This document shows positions 1 to 10,800 of a stretch of DNA of 64,000 nt, piece after piece. Position 1 is the first letter of the stretch, and every line of letters begins with the position of its first letter. A program made the translations under genes and the position numbers. The DNA is taken from the NCBI RefSeq assembly GCF_947489565.1, contig NZ_CANLEA010000006.1:1-64000 (forward strand), given 5' to 3'. This DNA comes from an uncultured Kordia sp. (GTDB lineage Bacteria > Bacteroidota > Bacteroidia > Flavobacteriales > Flavobacteriaceae). The notes under the pieces were generated by a model, which was given only the letters and a program-made list of their open reading frames with translations, was not told where the DNA came from and did no database searches.

Positions 1-393
1 CAAAGCACTTCTCGATACAATTTTTCTGCATTTTATTCCGAAAAATCACTCGAAATGACGTCAAGAACTCCAAAATACAAAGGGGAAAAGACTTTTGATT
101 ACAAATCAAATTCCAATCTATTACTTCATAGCAGTAAGCAATAATTTAAAATTCAACATATAACATTTAAAATAGCAAAAATCTAAAAAGCAAAACACAT
201 CTAACTTTCAAAGCACTTCTCGATACAATTTTTCTGCATTTTATTCCGAAAAATCACTCGAAATGACGTCAAGAACTCCAAAATATAAAAGGGAAAAGAC
301 TTTTGATTATAAATCAAATTCCAGTCTATTACTTCATAGCAGTAAGCAATAATTTAAAATTCAACATGTAACATTTAAAATAGCAAAAATCTA
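1..393. repeat. Two tandem copies of a ~185 bp non-coding unit
   Basis: Copy one spans about 1-185 and copy two about 209-393, a period of 208 bases. They differ at only a few positions, and both run from CAAAGCACTTCTCGATAC to AAAATAGCAAAAATCTA. A 23 bp spacer separates them. No ORF or recognisable RNA gene lies inside. The first copy begins exactly at the window edge, so the array may continue to the left. Confidence 0.9.
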
Positions 394-394
394 A

Positions 395-462
395 TAGCGA
401 AAGCGTTCTAAGAGGCAAAGCCGATCTAAAAGCGATAGCGTTCTAAAAGCGAAGCGCTCTAA
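395..462. repeat. Four degenerate ~17 bp units ending in TCTAA
   Basis: Units at 395-411, 412-429, 430-446 and 447-462 follow a pattern like AAGCGAAAGCGTTCTAA. Each contains a tiny self-complementary core (GCG-AAA-GCG, GGC-AAA-GCC and similar). The block directly follows the tandem repeat, whose copies also end in ATCTAA. The rest of the stretch up to 568 is A-rich and shows nothing but the putative 5' untranslated region of the next gene. Confidence 0.6.
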
Positions 463-568
463 CAATCCAAAAACCATTCAGCAAAAAAAACAAACAGTTC
501 AGAAATAAAACCAAAAAAAATAGTGGTTCACCAATGACTTTTGTAGCGTAAAACACAAAATTCAAATT

Positions 569-3500
569 ATGAACTCACGATTACTCTCAGTATTCCTAGT
601 ATGCTGTTCTATTGCATTCGGACAAATTCCCACAAATGGTCTGCAACGTGCGTACGACTTCACAAATGGAAGTCTTACCGAAGCAGCCAATGGCGAAAAC
701 TTCACACAAAACGGAACCACACTTGCAACAGCAAACGACCGATTTACAAACGCTAATAACAGTATTTCCCTAAATGGTGACTATTTATCAAGTTCCAACT
801 TCGGATTTACAGACTTAACCATTTCTTTCTGGATAAAAACAGATATCATTGACGGAAACGAACGTACTATATTTGATAAAAGTACCCGACCAGGAGCAAA
901 TTTTAATATCAACGGGCCAGGATCAGGATTCTTTATTTTCCTAAAAGATGGTAAAATTAGTGTCAAAACATCACGACGTGTCGTAGCAAATAACAACACA
1001 GGTGCACAAGGTTACAGTATTTCAAACCTTGAGTTTGCAGAATTTATAGCAAATGATTCTTGGCGACATGTAACGATTACCATCAAAAAAGAAGCAACAC
1101 AATTCAATACCGCTTCTGGACGAAATACCTATCCGTTCACCTATAACTATTATGTAGACGACGTTTTAGAACAAACACGTGTTGAAAACGTTCAAGTTGG
1201 TGGAATTTTTACCAGTCAAGGACTCAACACAGCAGCAAATTTTATGGTTGCTAACAATCAATCAGGAAGTTTAGCAGCAACCAATATTTTTGATCAAACG
1301 GTAGATGATATATACATTTACAACAGAGTATTAACAGCTTCCGAAGTATCACAAATTACAACGGATAACAGTTATACGGTTTGTGAAACACCAGACATTG
1401 CAGATTTTAGCACTTCAAACATCTCAGAAAACTCAGCAACTTTAGTATTGCCACAAACAGCTACTTTTGATGTTGCTTACGGACTGTCGTCACAACCGTT
1501 CAACTCACATACAATCGTAACTGATGTAAACGGAAATGTATTCATAAACAACTTAGATTTTTCATCAGAATATACAGTTCGTTATCGTAAAAAATGTACT
1601 GGAAACATAACGTACAATCCAGCTTCTGGATGGTCATTTCCTGCTACATTCCGTACAAAAGGACCTTTATTCGTAAATGTAAACGCAACAGGTTTAAACG
1701 ATGGTTCATCATGGACAAACGCATACACTTCGTTACAAGATGCATTAGCGACCGTAAATGCAGGAGAAGAAATTTGGGTGGCGAGCGGAACCTACAAAGC
1801 GAGTACAACCGACAGAACACAATCGTTTACCGTAAATGTTGATGATGTAAAATTATATGGTGGATTTGCAGGAACAGAAACATCGCTTTCGCAAAGAAAT
1901 ATTGCCAATAACGAAACCATTCTTTCAGGAGATTTAATGAGCAACGATAATAGCGTAATTGAATTTACCGAATCAACGCGTTCAGATAATACACAACATA
2001 TCATCAGATTGAATGCACAGAATACGACCATTGATGGTTTTACCATTAGTGACGGACATACAATGGGCGCTTCAAACGAATCTGGTGCAGCAATTTATGT
2101 TACAGTTTTAAATCCGTTAGGTTTCAACGTAAACAACTGTATCATAAAAAATAATGTAGCAGATAATGGTGCATTTTTTAGATTTTCAAGTCTAGGTGCA
2201 TACTCGAGTGGAACTCGAAATGTGAACGTTACAAATACAGTTGTGGAAAATAACTTGAGTCGTATTGGAACTATCTATCTCCGTGACGCCAACGCTGAAG
2301 ATACAAACGTTACGCTTTATAATTGTTTATTTAAAGACAATGTGGTAAAAGATAGAACAGGTGGACCAGCAGGTTTTGCCGGAAGTGTTGTTTGGGCAGT
2401 TTCAAATAGTGTTCCTGCACGATTGACAATTACTTTAAATATTATTAACTGTACAGTCGTTAACAACCAAGATTTAGGAACGAATGGCGGCTTAAATAAC
2501 TTTACACGTTCGCCAATTGTATTTGGAGATAATGGATCTACCATGGTTACAGATATTTCAAATACAATTGTATGGAACAATACCACAACTGGCGGAAACA
2601 CATCAAGAGCAGTTTCTATAGGAAATATTGCAAATACAGGAACAGTTTTAATTTCTGATAGTATTTCAAACGACGATTTTTCAAATATTGCTTCAGGAAG
2701 TAAAGTAAATACAAGCAATGCAGATCCGTTGTTTACGAGTACAACCGATTTTACACTACAACCGACGTCGCCAGCAAAAGATTTTGGAGACAATTCAAAA
2801 TTACCTGCACCACTTAATGTTGATTTAGCTGGAAATAGTAGAATTTTCAATGTCGCTGTTGATATGGGCGCTTACGAATTTGGCGCAACTACCTTCAGAC
2901 CTGTATTAAATATATTGGCAACAGATGGAAGTGTGACTACAAATCCAAATCCAACAAATGGCGCGTATGATTTTCTAGAAACAGTATCGCTAACGCCTGT
3001 ACCAAATGCAGGATTTGAATTTACAGGCTGGTCAGGTGCTCTTTCAGGGAATGCTGCCAACGAACAACTTTTAATGGACAGTAGCAAAGCACTTACTGCT
3101 ACATTTACGCCAATTCAACGTACATTAACTATAAATTCTACTGGTGGAACTTTTACAACCAATCCAAATCCTGTAAACGGAACGTACGATAACGGAACAG
3201 TCGTTACGATTACAATCACTCCAAATACAGGTTTTATGTTTGATAGTTGGAGTGGTGATGCAACAGGAAATGCAAATCCCTTAACTATTACGATGGATGG
3301 TGATAAAGTGATTACGGCAAATTATTTGAAAAATATTGTATACGTAGATTTAGATGCAACTGGAGCAAACGATGGAACTAGTTGGACAGATGCATATACT
3401 TCGCTACAAAATGCATTGGACAACAATCCAATTTCAGATTTTTGGATCAAAGCAGGAACATACGTGCCAGGTACTACTAGAGGAGCTATTTTTACGCTTA

Positions 3501-4786
3501 TGGCAGATCAGTCTTTATACGGAGGTTTTAACGGAACAGAAACTATGTTGAGTCAACGCGATCCAGCAGTAAATGTCACTGTCTTATCAGGTGATATTTT
3601 AGGAAATGATGATGGCGTATTGACACATGGAAATACTACTTATTCTGAGAATTCATATCGAATTTTACAGATACTTGAAGATAATGCACTTGTGGACGGA
3701 CTTACTTTTTCAGGCGGAAATGCTAATAATACAGGAGATACTTCTTTAAAATTTGGTGCAGCAGTAAGAATCATAGAATCGTGTAAAAGTGCTACCTTCA
3801 ACAAGGTTATATTTACGGACAACCGAGTAGAAAATGCAGGAGTTGTATACTATCAGCATACAACTTCACAGACAGGAAATTATGATTATGTCTTTACCAA
3901 TTGTACATTTAAAAATAACTTAGGACGTTTTGCTACGCTATTATACAGTGTAAATCCACGAACAAGCGGAACACTCACAGTAAGTTTAACTAATTGTTCG
4001 TTGACAGATAATATTGTTGCTAATATTTCAAATAGTCTTACTGCTCGTAATTCTTTAGTATGGTTTAGAACAGATGTTGCCACAACACATAACGCTATAC
4101 TTACCAATTGTACAATAACTAACAATTCTTTAAACGGAACTAGTACTTCGCTTGTTGGTGTAATCTCAGCTTCAAGAGTTGGTGGAACATGTAACTTAGA
4201 AGTTAATAATACAATTATTTGGAATAATAAATTGTCTAATGGAAACGAGCAGACAAGCGTGCGTCGTTGGGAAACACAAACATCTCCAAATACAGTAACG
4301 ATTAGGAATAGTTTGGCACCAGATGGATTTTCAAATTGGACAACTATTTCTAACATTCAAACAACCAATCCGATGTTTGTAGATCCTAATGCAGAAGATT
4401 ATACCTTAATGATGGGCTCACCAGCAATTGATGTAGGAGATAATGCATTGTTTCCAACAAGTATTCTAGAAGATATTAAAGGAAATACCAGAGTTGTAGG
4501 CGGAACAATTGATATGGGCGCTTACGAGTTTGATCCTACATTGAGTACGGACGAAGTTTCTATTATTCCACTAGATTTTGCGATCTATCCAAACCCAGCA
4601 AAAACTATATTAAATATTCAAACAACTGAAAATATTGAAACTGTAAGCATTTTTGATATGACAGGAAAGCAGATTTTGAAAACGAATCAAACTACAATTG
4701 ACGTTCGTAGATTGCAATCGGGAATGTACATACTTCAAGTTACATCAAATCAAAAAAATAGCACAAAACGATTTATCAAACAGTAA
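569..4786 (+). CDS. Secreted LamG / double beta-helix surface protein with T9SS type A sorting domain
   Basis: A 1405-residue modular secreted protein. Residues 1-18 form a signal peptide (MNSRLLSVFLVCCSIAFG). Residues about 25-260 resemble a LamG/concanavalin A-like domain, and about 270-360 a fibronectin-like segment. Two right-handed beta-helix (choice-of-anchor type) blocks begin near residues 367 and 923, both with a VxATGxNDGxSWTxAYTSLQ opening. Two InlB-type B repeats (residues ~779-849 and ~850-920, with TNPNPxNGxYD and WSG) separate them. The last ~70 residues (YPNPAKTILNIQ to RFIKQ) are a type A T9SS C-terminal domain, so export and cell-surface anchoring or release by T9SS is expected. 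No catalytic residues are recognisable; adhesion or polysaccharide binding is a guess. It is monocistronic and followed by a strong terminator. Confidence 0.85.
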   Translation: MNSRLLSVFLVCCSIAFGQIPTNGLQRAYDFTNGSLTEAANGENFTQNGTTLATANDRFTNANNSISLNGDYLSSSNFGFTDLTISFWIKTDIIDGNERTIFDKSTRPGANFNINGPGSGFFIFLKDGKISVKTSRRVVANNNTGAQGYSISNLEFAEFIANDSWRHVTITIKKEATQFNTASGRNTYPFTYNYYVDDVLEQTRVENVQVGGIFTSQGLNTAANFMVANNQSGSLAATNIFDQTVDDIYIYNRVLTASEVSQITTDNSYTVCETPDIADFSTSNISENSATLVLPQTATFDVAYGLSSQPFNSHTIVTDVNGNVFINNLDFSSEYTVRYRKKCTGNITYNPASGWSFPATFRTKGPLFVNVNATGLNDGSSWTNAYTSLQDALATVNAGEEIWVASGTYKASTTDRTQSFTVNVDDVKLYGGFAGTETSLSQRNIANNETILSGDLMSNDNSVIEFTESTRSDNTQHIIRLNAQNTTIDGFTISDGHTMGASNESGAAIYVTVLNPLGFNVNNCIIKNNVADNGAFFRFSSLGAYSSGTRNVNVTNTVVENNLSRIGTIYLRDANAEDTNVTLYNCLFKDNVVKDRTGGPAGFAGSVVWAVSNSVPARLTITLNIINCTVVNNQDLGTNGGLNNFTRSPIVFGDNGSTMVTDISNTIVWNNTTTGGNTSRAVSIGNIANTGTVLISDSISNDDFSNIASGSKVNTSNADPLFTSTTDFTLQPTSPAKDFGDNSKLPAPLNVDLAGNSRIFNVAVDMGAYEFGATTFRPVLNILATDGSVTTNPNPTNGAYDFLETVSLTPVPNAGFEFTGWSGALSGNAANEQLLMDSSKALTATFTPIQRTLTINSTGGTFTTNPNPVNGTYDNGTVVTITITPNTGFMFDSWSGDATGNANPLTITMDGDKVITANYLKNIVYVDLDATGANDGTSWTDAYTSLQNALDNNPISDFWIKAGTYVPGTTRGAIFTLMADQSLYGGFNGTETMLSQRDPAVNVTVLSGDILGNDDGVLTHGNTTYSENSYRILQILEDNALVDGLTFSGGNANNTGDTSLKFGAAVRIIESCKSATFNKVIFTDNRVENAGVVYYQHTTSQTGNYDYVFTNCTFKNNLGRFATLLYSVNPRTSGTLTVSLTNCSLTDNIVANISNSLTARNSLVWFRTDVATTHNAILTNCTITNNSLNGTSTSLVGVISASRVGGTCNLEVNNTIIWNNKLSNGNEQTSVRRWETQTSPNTVTIRNSLAPDGFSNWTTISNIQTTNPMFVDPNAEDYTLMMGSPAIDVGDNALFPTSILEDIKGNTRVVGGTIDMGAYEFDPTLSTDEVSIIPLDFAIYPNPAKTILNIQTTENIETVSIFDMTGKQILKTNQTTIDVRRLQSGMYILQVTSNQKNSTKRFIKQ

Positions 4787-4828
4787 TTTGTTCATAATTC
4801 ATTTACCCCAAGTCAACTTGTGTTTAGC

Positions 4829-4861
4829 AAAAGCCTTATCTGTATTAGATAAGGCTTTTAT
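4829..4861. terminator. Bidirectional intrinsic terminator
   Basis: A 13 bp perfect stem (AAAAGCCTTATCT / AGATAAGGCTTTT) with a five-base GTATT loop. It lies between the T9SS protein gene and the convergent LytTR gene. The flanking A and T tracts allow termination in both directions. Confidence 0.85.
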
Positions 4862-4936
4862 GCAGTTTATAAATCGCTGAATATCCTTCAAATTCTCTAC
4901 TAAAAGTTCGAACTTTGAAGGTTTTTATTTCTGCAA

Positions 4937-5662
4937 TTACTTTATGATTTTGATTAAATTCTGTTTATACACATTTCCAATGGGAATGGTAGTTTCCCCA
5001 ATTTTTAATCGATTCCCTTCGATGGTTTGTATTTTTTTTAGCGCAATGATGAACGACTTATGAACGCGAAGAAATTGATTTGAAGGAAGTGTCTTTTCAA
5101 AATTAGTCAAACGATCTAATGTCGTAATGGTTTCACTTTCTAAATGAATTTTTACATAACTTCCCAAGCTTTCTAGATAAAGAATATCGTCTAACTGTAT
5201 TTGGTGTATTTTTTTATCTCCTTTAATAAAAATTCGTTCAATAGTAGTTTCTGGAATTGTAGCTTGAATGGTTTGTGGTTTGGAATTTCCTGTTGCTGAT
5301 AAATCCAATAATTTTTTATGATCTTGTGCTTTTTGTATGGCTTTTAAAAAACGCTCAAAACTGAAAGGTTTCAACAAATAATCAATCACATTCAATTCAT
5401 AACCTTCCATAGCATATTCTTGATACGCAGTCGTAATAATAACCAATGGCGGATTTTTAAGCGTACGTAAAAAATCCAATCCTTTTAGTTTTGGCATATT
5501 AATGTCCAAAAAAATCAAATCAACTTCATGTTCGTGTAAATAATTAATGGCTTCAAAAGCAGAATGACACTCACTTTCGATGGTTAAAAACGAAAGATTG
5601 TCACAATAATTCTTTATAATTTTGTGCGCTAATGGTTCGTCATCTATTGTAATACAGTTCAT
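4937..5662 (-). CDS. LytTR-family response regulator
   Basis: A 241-residue two-component response regulator. The receiver domain (residues 1-~120) has the acidic pair DD at 7-8, the phospho-acceptor Asp53 in LIFLDINMP, Thr77/78 and Lys98 in LLKPF. The DNA-binding LytTR domain covers about 135-241 (FLRVHKSFIIALKKI). Its start codon overlaps the stop of the upstream sensor kinase gene by one base (TAATG), so the two are translationally coupled. The divergent ABC transporter / M1 peptidase genes are the obvious candidate targets, but no clear LytTR direct repeat was found between them. Confidence 0.93.
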   Translation of the reverse strand: MNCITIDDEPLAHKIIKNYCDNLSFLTIESECHSAFEAINYLHEHEVDLIFLDINMPKLKGLDFLRTLKNPPLVIITTAYQEYAMEGYELNVIDYLLKPFSFERFLKAIQKAQDHKKLLDLSATGNSKPQTIQATIPETTIERIFIKGDKKIHQIQLDDILYLESLGSYVKIHLESETITTLDRLTNFEKTLPSNQFLRVHKSFIIALKKIQTIEGNRLKIGETTIPIGNVYKQNLIKIIK

Positions 5663-6693
5663 TACAGCTGCAATTTTAAATCCACACGAAATACAGGAGC
5701 TGAATTGGTAATATGTAATTCATGTGTGTTTGGATAAATTAAAGATAATCTTCTTTTTACATTTTCAAGTCCTATACCGACTGAATTATTTTGGTCTTCT
5801 TCATTAAAATTATTCTCAATAAAAAAATGGAGGAAACTTTCTTTTACGGTCAGTTTACTATTTAAAAAAGCATCTTTCTCAAGCAAATCAAAGCCATGTT
5901 TAAAAGCATTTTCTAAAAATACAATCAAAATCATGGGCGCTACTTGCAATCGATCATTCGTAATTTCTTTTTCAAAACGAATTTGACCGCGATTGTGATG
6001 TCGCATTTTTTGTAACGTAATAAAATTTTCTAAGTACGATACTTCACTCGTAATCGCAACGGTATTTTCTTTACAATCATAAATAGTATAGCGCATCATT
6101 TCAGAAAGTTTTAAAATAACTTCTGAAGTTTGATCTGATTTTTCCAGCGAAAGCGCATATAAATTATTTAAGGTGTTGAAAAAGAAATGTGGATTAATTT
6201 GATTTCGCAACAGAGATAATTCTAATTGTAATCGATCGTTTTCAATCTGTTTTATTTTGGAAAGTTGAGTGAACCAACGATAGGAAAGGTTTAACAGTGT
6301 TGTAACCAACATGATAAACGCCATGGCAAAAACGCCATTAAAAGGAGTGGTTTTTTTCTCATCAATTTCATGAAACCAATGTTCGTCAATCCAAGGTTCT
6401 ACAGTTCCGATAAACAATCCCCAAACAACGACCAACAAGACTAAAAAGATGGTGTATTGAATATATTTCTTAGGAACAAGATAGGTCGGAATCAACCAAT
6501 ATACTTTTAAATAGATAGCAGGAGCTAATAACAAAATAATACTTGAAGAAGCCTGCAAAAAGTAGATTAAAAAAGTGGTAATTGATAAAGTCTCCCAAGT
6601 AGCAATTGAGAATCCCATGGCAATACAAACAGAAATGCTAACTAATATAAAAGCATGTATGAGTATTGTTTTTTTGATTGATATTGTTTCCAT
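5662..6693 (-). CDS. LytS/YehU-type sensor histidine kinase
   Basis: A 343-residue membrane sensor kinase. Four hydrophobic segments occupy roughly residues 8-32, 40-62, 78-98 and 118-136. The His_kinase (LytS) domain follows, with the phospho-acceptor His169 in NQINPHFFFNTLNNLYAL and an ATPase domain with FLENAFKHGF and GIGLENVKRRL. There is no large extracellular sensor domain; the signal is probably sensed in the membrane. The gene precedes and is coupled to the LytTR regulator and is divergent from the ABC transporter genes, a common arrangement for envelope-stress or peptide-sensing pairs. Confidence 0.93.
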   Translation of the reverse strand: METISIKKTILIHAFILVSISVCIAMGFSIATWETLSITTFLIYFLQASSSIILLLAPAIYLKVYWLIPTYLVPKKYIQYTIFLVLLVVVWGLFIGTVEPWIDEHWFHEIDEKKTTPFNGVFAMAFIMLVTTLLNLSYRWFTQLSKIKQIENDRLQLELSLLRNQINPHFFFNTLNNLYALSLEKSDQTSEVILKLSEMMRYTIYDCKENTVAITSEVSYLENFITLQKMRHHNRGQIRFEKEITNDRLQVAPMILIVFLENAFKHGFDLLEKDAFLNSKLTVKESFLHFFIENNFNEEDQNNSVGIGLENVKRRLSLIYPNTHELHITNSAPVFRVDLKLQL

Positions 6694-6913
6694 AATTCGT
6701 ACGGATATAAAAGTATCAAAAGTAATAGCAATGTCCTATTTTATTTAATGAACTCATACAAATATCACACAAACAATTGGTTTTTATCAATAAACAACGT
6801 TAACGTATGGCAGATTGTTTTTTATGTTTAGAAATAGGCAGTTGGATAAAAAAAGTTGATAAGCGGTTTTTATAGTTTTTCTTTTGAAGGAAGATTTTAA
6901 AAACATTCATCAC

Positions 6914-7795
6914 ATGAAACTCACAATACAAAATTTAAACAAAACCTATGCAAATGGAGTAAAAGCGTTAAACAATCTTTCTTTAGAAATAGAAACAGGA
7001 ATGTTTGGGCTATTAGGACCTAATGGCGCAGGAAAATCTTCTCTAATGAGAACTTTGGCAACACTTCAAGAAGCGGATCATGGAACAGCGCATTTAGGAG
7101 AGATTGATATTCTGAAAAACCCCAAAGAACTTCGAAAAGTATTGGGCTATTTACCACAAGAATTTGGCGTATATCCTAAAATTACAGCAAAACAATTACT
7201 AGATCATTTGGCAATATTAAAAGGAGTTTCGCAACGAAAAGAACGCAAAGAATTGGTGAGTTATCTACTGCAAAAAGTAAACTTATACGAAAAGCGAAAC
7301 AAAGCTGTCAAAAGTTTTTCGGGTGGAATGAAACAACGTGTAGGTATTGCGCAAGCTTTAATTGGAAACCCGAAACTCATTATTGTCGATGAACCTACGG
7401 CAGGGTTAGATCCTGGAGAACGCAACCGATTTCACAATCTACTAGCAGATGTAGCCGAAAATGTCATCGTAATTCTATCCACACATATTGTGGAAGATGT
7501 TAGAGAATTATGTCAAAACATGGCAATCATGAATCGTGGAGAATTGATTTGCAAAGGAAAACCACAACAGGTCATTGAAGAATTACAACATAAAGTGTGG
7601 CAAAAAATGATAGAACGCAATGAATTGGAAAATTATACCAACAATTACAAAGTGATTTCTAACAAAATGGTAGGAGGGAAGCCTTTAATTCATGTATTAC
7701 ACGATGAAAATCCAGGAGCAGGATTTCAGCAAGTACAACCTACGTTGGAAGATGTTTTTTTCTCAAAAATCAATTCGGTTCCACAAGCTAACTAA
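6914..7795 (+). CDS. ABC transporter ATP-binding protein
   Basis: A 293-residue ABC ATPase. Walker A is GPNGAGKSS (residues 35-43), the signature is SFSGGMKQR (~131), Walker B is LIIVDEPTAGLD (~152-163), and the H-loop is in ILSTHIVED. I start at the ATG at 6914 (MKLTIQNLN), where family homology begins; a TTG at 6884 would add ten unconserved residues. The C-terminal ~70 residues form the extension seen in ABC-2 exporter ATPases. It lies 18 bp before the permease/M1 gene and should energise it. Confidence 0.93.
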   Translation: MKLTIQNLNKTYANGVKALNNLSLEIETGMFGLLGPNGAGKSSLMRTLATLQEADHGTAHLGEIDILKNPKELRKVLGYLPQEFGVYPKITAKQLLDHLAILKGVSQRKERKELVSYLLQKVNLYEKRNKAVKSFSGGMKQRVGIAQALIGNPKLIIVDEPTAGLDPGERNRFHNLLADVAENVIVILSTHIVEDVRELCQNMAIMNRGELICKGKPQQVIEELQHKVWQKMIERNELENYTNNYKVISNKMVGGKPLIHVLHDENPGAGFQQVQPTLEDVFFSKINSVPQAN

Positions 7796-7813
7796 TCAAA
7801 AAAACGCAACATT

Positions 7814-10800
7814 ATGTTTAAAACATTCTTTTTCAAAGAAATAAAAACTGGATTTAAAAGTCCGATGCTATACATTTTCTTCTTCCTATTTACGATCATA
7901 ACGGTTATTGGAGTTGTCAATGAAAGCATTACGCTTGGTGGATCTGTTGGAAATACATATAAAAACGCACCACATATTATGTCGGTTTACATAGGTAGAT
8001 TGTCATTATTTGCGGTATTAATTGCAACGGCATTTTTTAATAATGCAGCGTTAAGAGATCACCAACATAATTTTAGCAATATCATTTTTAGTACTGCAAT
8101 TGATAAAAAAAGTTACTTTTTCGGACGCTTCTTTGGTGCTTTAATCATAGCGATCATTCCATTAGTAGGTGTGTTTTTTGGGTTTGTCATAGGAACAAAT
8201 ATGAGTGTCGAAACAGGCATGATTTCTCCACATAGAATGGGCGTTTTACATACGGAAGCATTTATCAATAACTTTTTGCTATTCATTCTACCCAACATGT
8301 TTATTGTAGGTGCGCTCATTTTTGCCATAGCAAATAAGTGGAAAAGTACCATTGTTTCTTTTATTGGAACCATTATAATTATTGTGGGATATTTAATTTC
8401 TGGAGCATTCTTAAATGATGTAAGTACAGAAAGTTGGGCTGCAATAACCGATGCTTTAGGAATCAATGCATATACGATTGATACAAAATATTTTACAAGT
8501 CTTGAGAAGAATACTGAAATTGTATCATTCAACGGATTATTACTATGGAATAGAATGGTTTGGATTGGTATTGCAAGTGTATTATTGATCGTTTCATACC
8601 TGTCATTTTCATTCACACAAAAAAATCAAAAAGTCAAAAAAGAGAAAAAAGCGATACGGACAGAAACTACACAACTGTTCAGCTTTCCAACGGTGAAAAA
8701 TAAGTTTGATTTTAAAGCACAAAAAGCGCAATTCATCAGCTTGTTTAAGATTAATTTCTACACACTATTTAAAAGCAATACCTTCAAAATTATGCTCATT
8801 ATTGGTGCGTTAATTTTATTGAATAAACTCATCAATGGACTTGAATACTACGGACTGCAATCGTATCCGGTGACACATAAAATGTTAGACTTTAGTCGTC
8901 CCATAAGTATGATTGTTGGAATGATCATGTTAGTATTCTTTAGTGGAGAACTCATTTGGCGAGAACGTACAAATCATATCAGCGAAGTCATTGACGGAAC
9001 GCCACACAATTCACTAACGATGCTAATCGCCAAAATTGTTGCATTGATAAGTATCAACGTCGTATTTGATATCTTTTTAATGATGGTGGCTATACTATAT
9101 CAATTCGCTAACGGATATACACATATCGAACTTGGCGTGTATGTTTTAGACTTTTTATATTCAGGATTGCCGTTATACATTACATGGTCGTGTATTTTTA
9201 TTGCAATTCAAATTGCTGTAAATCATAAATATGTAGCGTATTTCATTGCAGTCTTATTATTATTTCTGTTTGAATTTGTAATTGTAGATGCGCTTGGAAT
9301 TCAATCTTATATGATGAATCTTGGCTTTACACCAACCTATACGTATTCTGATATGAATGGTTTTAGCAGTGCTGTCATTGCTAAAAACTGGTTCAATTTG
9401 TATTGGATTTTATTTGGGATAGTTCTCATCGTCATTACAAGCGTTTTTTTGATCAGAGGAAACTTAAAAGGAATAAAAAACAGATGGAAATCTGCTAAAA
9501 AACAGTGGTCAACAAGTTATGTAACAAGCTTAGCAGTTGTTGTGATATTATTTATAGGAACCTCAAGTTTTGTGTATTACAATACGCAAGTGGTAAACTC
9601 GTATCATTCTGTAGACGAAATTAAAGACATGCAAGAATTGTATGAGAAAAAATACAAACAATATGAAGGCATTTTGCAACCGAAAATTACAGCTATTGTG
9701 TATGATGTTGCTATATATCCTGCGAAACGAAATGTAGTAGCAAAAGCGAAACTGACCATACAAAATAAAGGAAATCAAACTATAGATTCGCTACATTATT
9801 CGTTGCTAAACTTTGTAAGTTTTGGGAATGAAGGAATCACGCTAAAAAAGTCCGATTGGAAAAAAACGGTCACAATTCCGAACGCAACATTAGTTCATAA
9901 TGATGAAACATTGGGTTATCAAATTTTCAAATTGAACACACCATTATTGCCAACTGAAACTATGGAAATTCAATTAGAAACTACCTATACAAGTCAAGGT
10001 TTTGAAAATTCGGTATCAAACATTCGTGTCGTTAACAACGGAACATTTTTCGACAGTACCGATATTTTACCAACTTTTGGATATGAACTCTATAATGAGA
10101 TTTCGGATGCAAACGATCGTAAAAATAGAGGTTTGGAAAAGCATAAAGGAATGAAATTATTAACAGACGAACATGCAAAAACAGAAAATTACATTACCAG
10201 AAACATGTCCGATTGGGTTCAAATATCAACGACGTTATCTACGGCAAGCGATCAAATTGCAGTTTCTCCGGGAACATTAGAAAAACAATGGACTGAAAAT
10301 GGGCGTTCGTATTTCAGCTATAAAAATGATCATGCTTCTCTAAACTTTACCAATTTTATGTCGGCCAAATATGAAGTAGCTCGTAAAAAATGGAATGGAA
10401 TTGATATTGAAGTGTATTATCATCAAGCACACGATTATAATATAGAGATCATGCTTGCTGCGGTAGAAAAATCATTAACCTATTATACAGAGAATTTTGG
10501 GCCATATTTTCACAAGCAAGCAAGAATTGTAGAGATTCCTAGATATTACAATTTTGCACAGGCATTTCCCGGAACAATGCCCTATACAGAAGGCGGAGGA
10601 TTCATTACAAATCTTTCAGATGTAGAAGATTACAATATCATTTATTCCACCATAGCACACGAAATAGCACACCAATATTGGGCGCATCAAGTAATTGGAG
10701 CCAATGTGCAAGGCGCGACAATGTTGTCAGAGAGTTTCGCAGAATATTCAGCGTTAATGGTCATGAAAAAGGAATTGAAAGATTCTATCAAAATGAAAAA

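Noticed and set aside
1-393. CRISPR array
   Set aside because: The repeat unit is about 185 bp with a single 23 bp spacer and no cas genes; it is a tandem duplication.
2317-4356. Long minus-strand open frames inside the 1405-residue protein gene
   Set aside because: They lie wholly antisense to a protein with clear domain structure and repeats; their composition mirrors the sense codons and they show no start context or motifs.
6694-6913. LytTR binding repeats (AGTTG at 6840 and 6854) in the divergent promoter region
   Set aside because: The spacing of 14 bp does not fit the ~21 bp of LytTR direct repeats and the motif is too short to support a call.
8113-8616. A 167-codon minus-strand frame inside the ABC permease
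   Set aside because: It is antisense to hydrophobic codons of the permease, which commonly leaves long open complements; no recognisable protein results.
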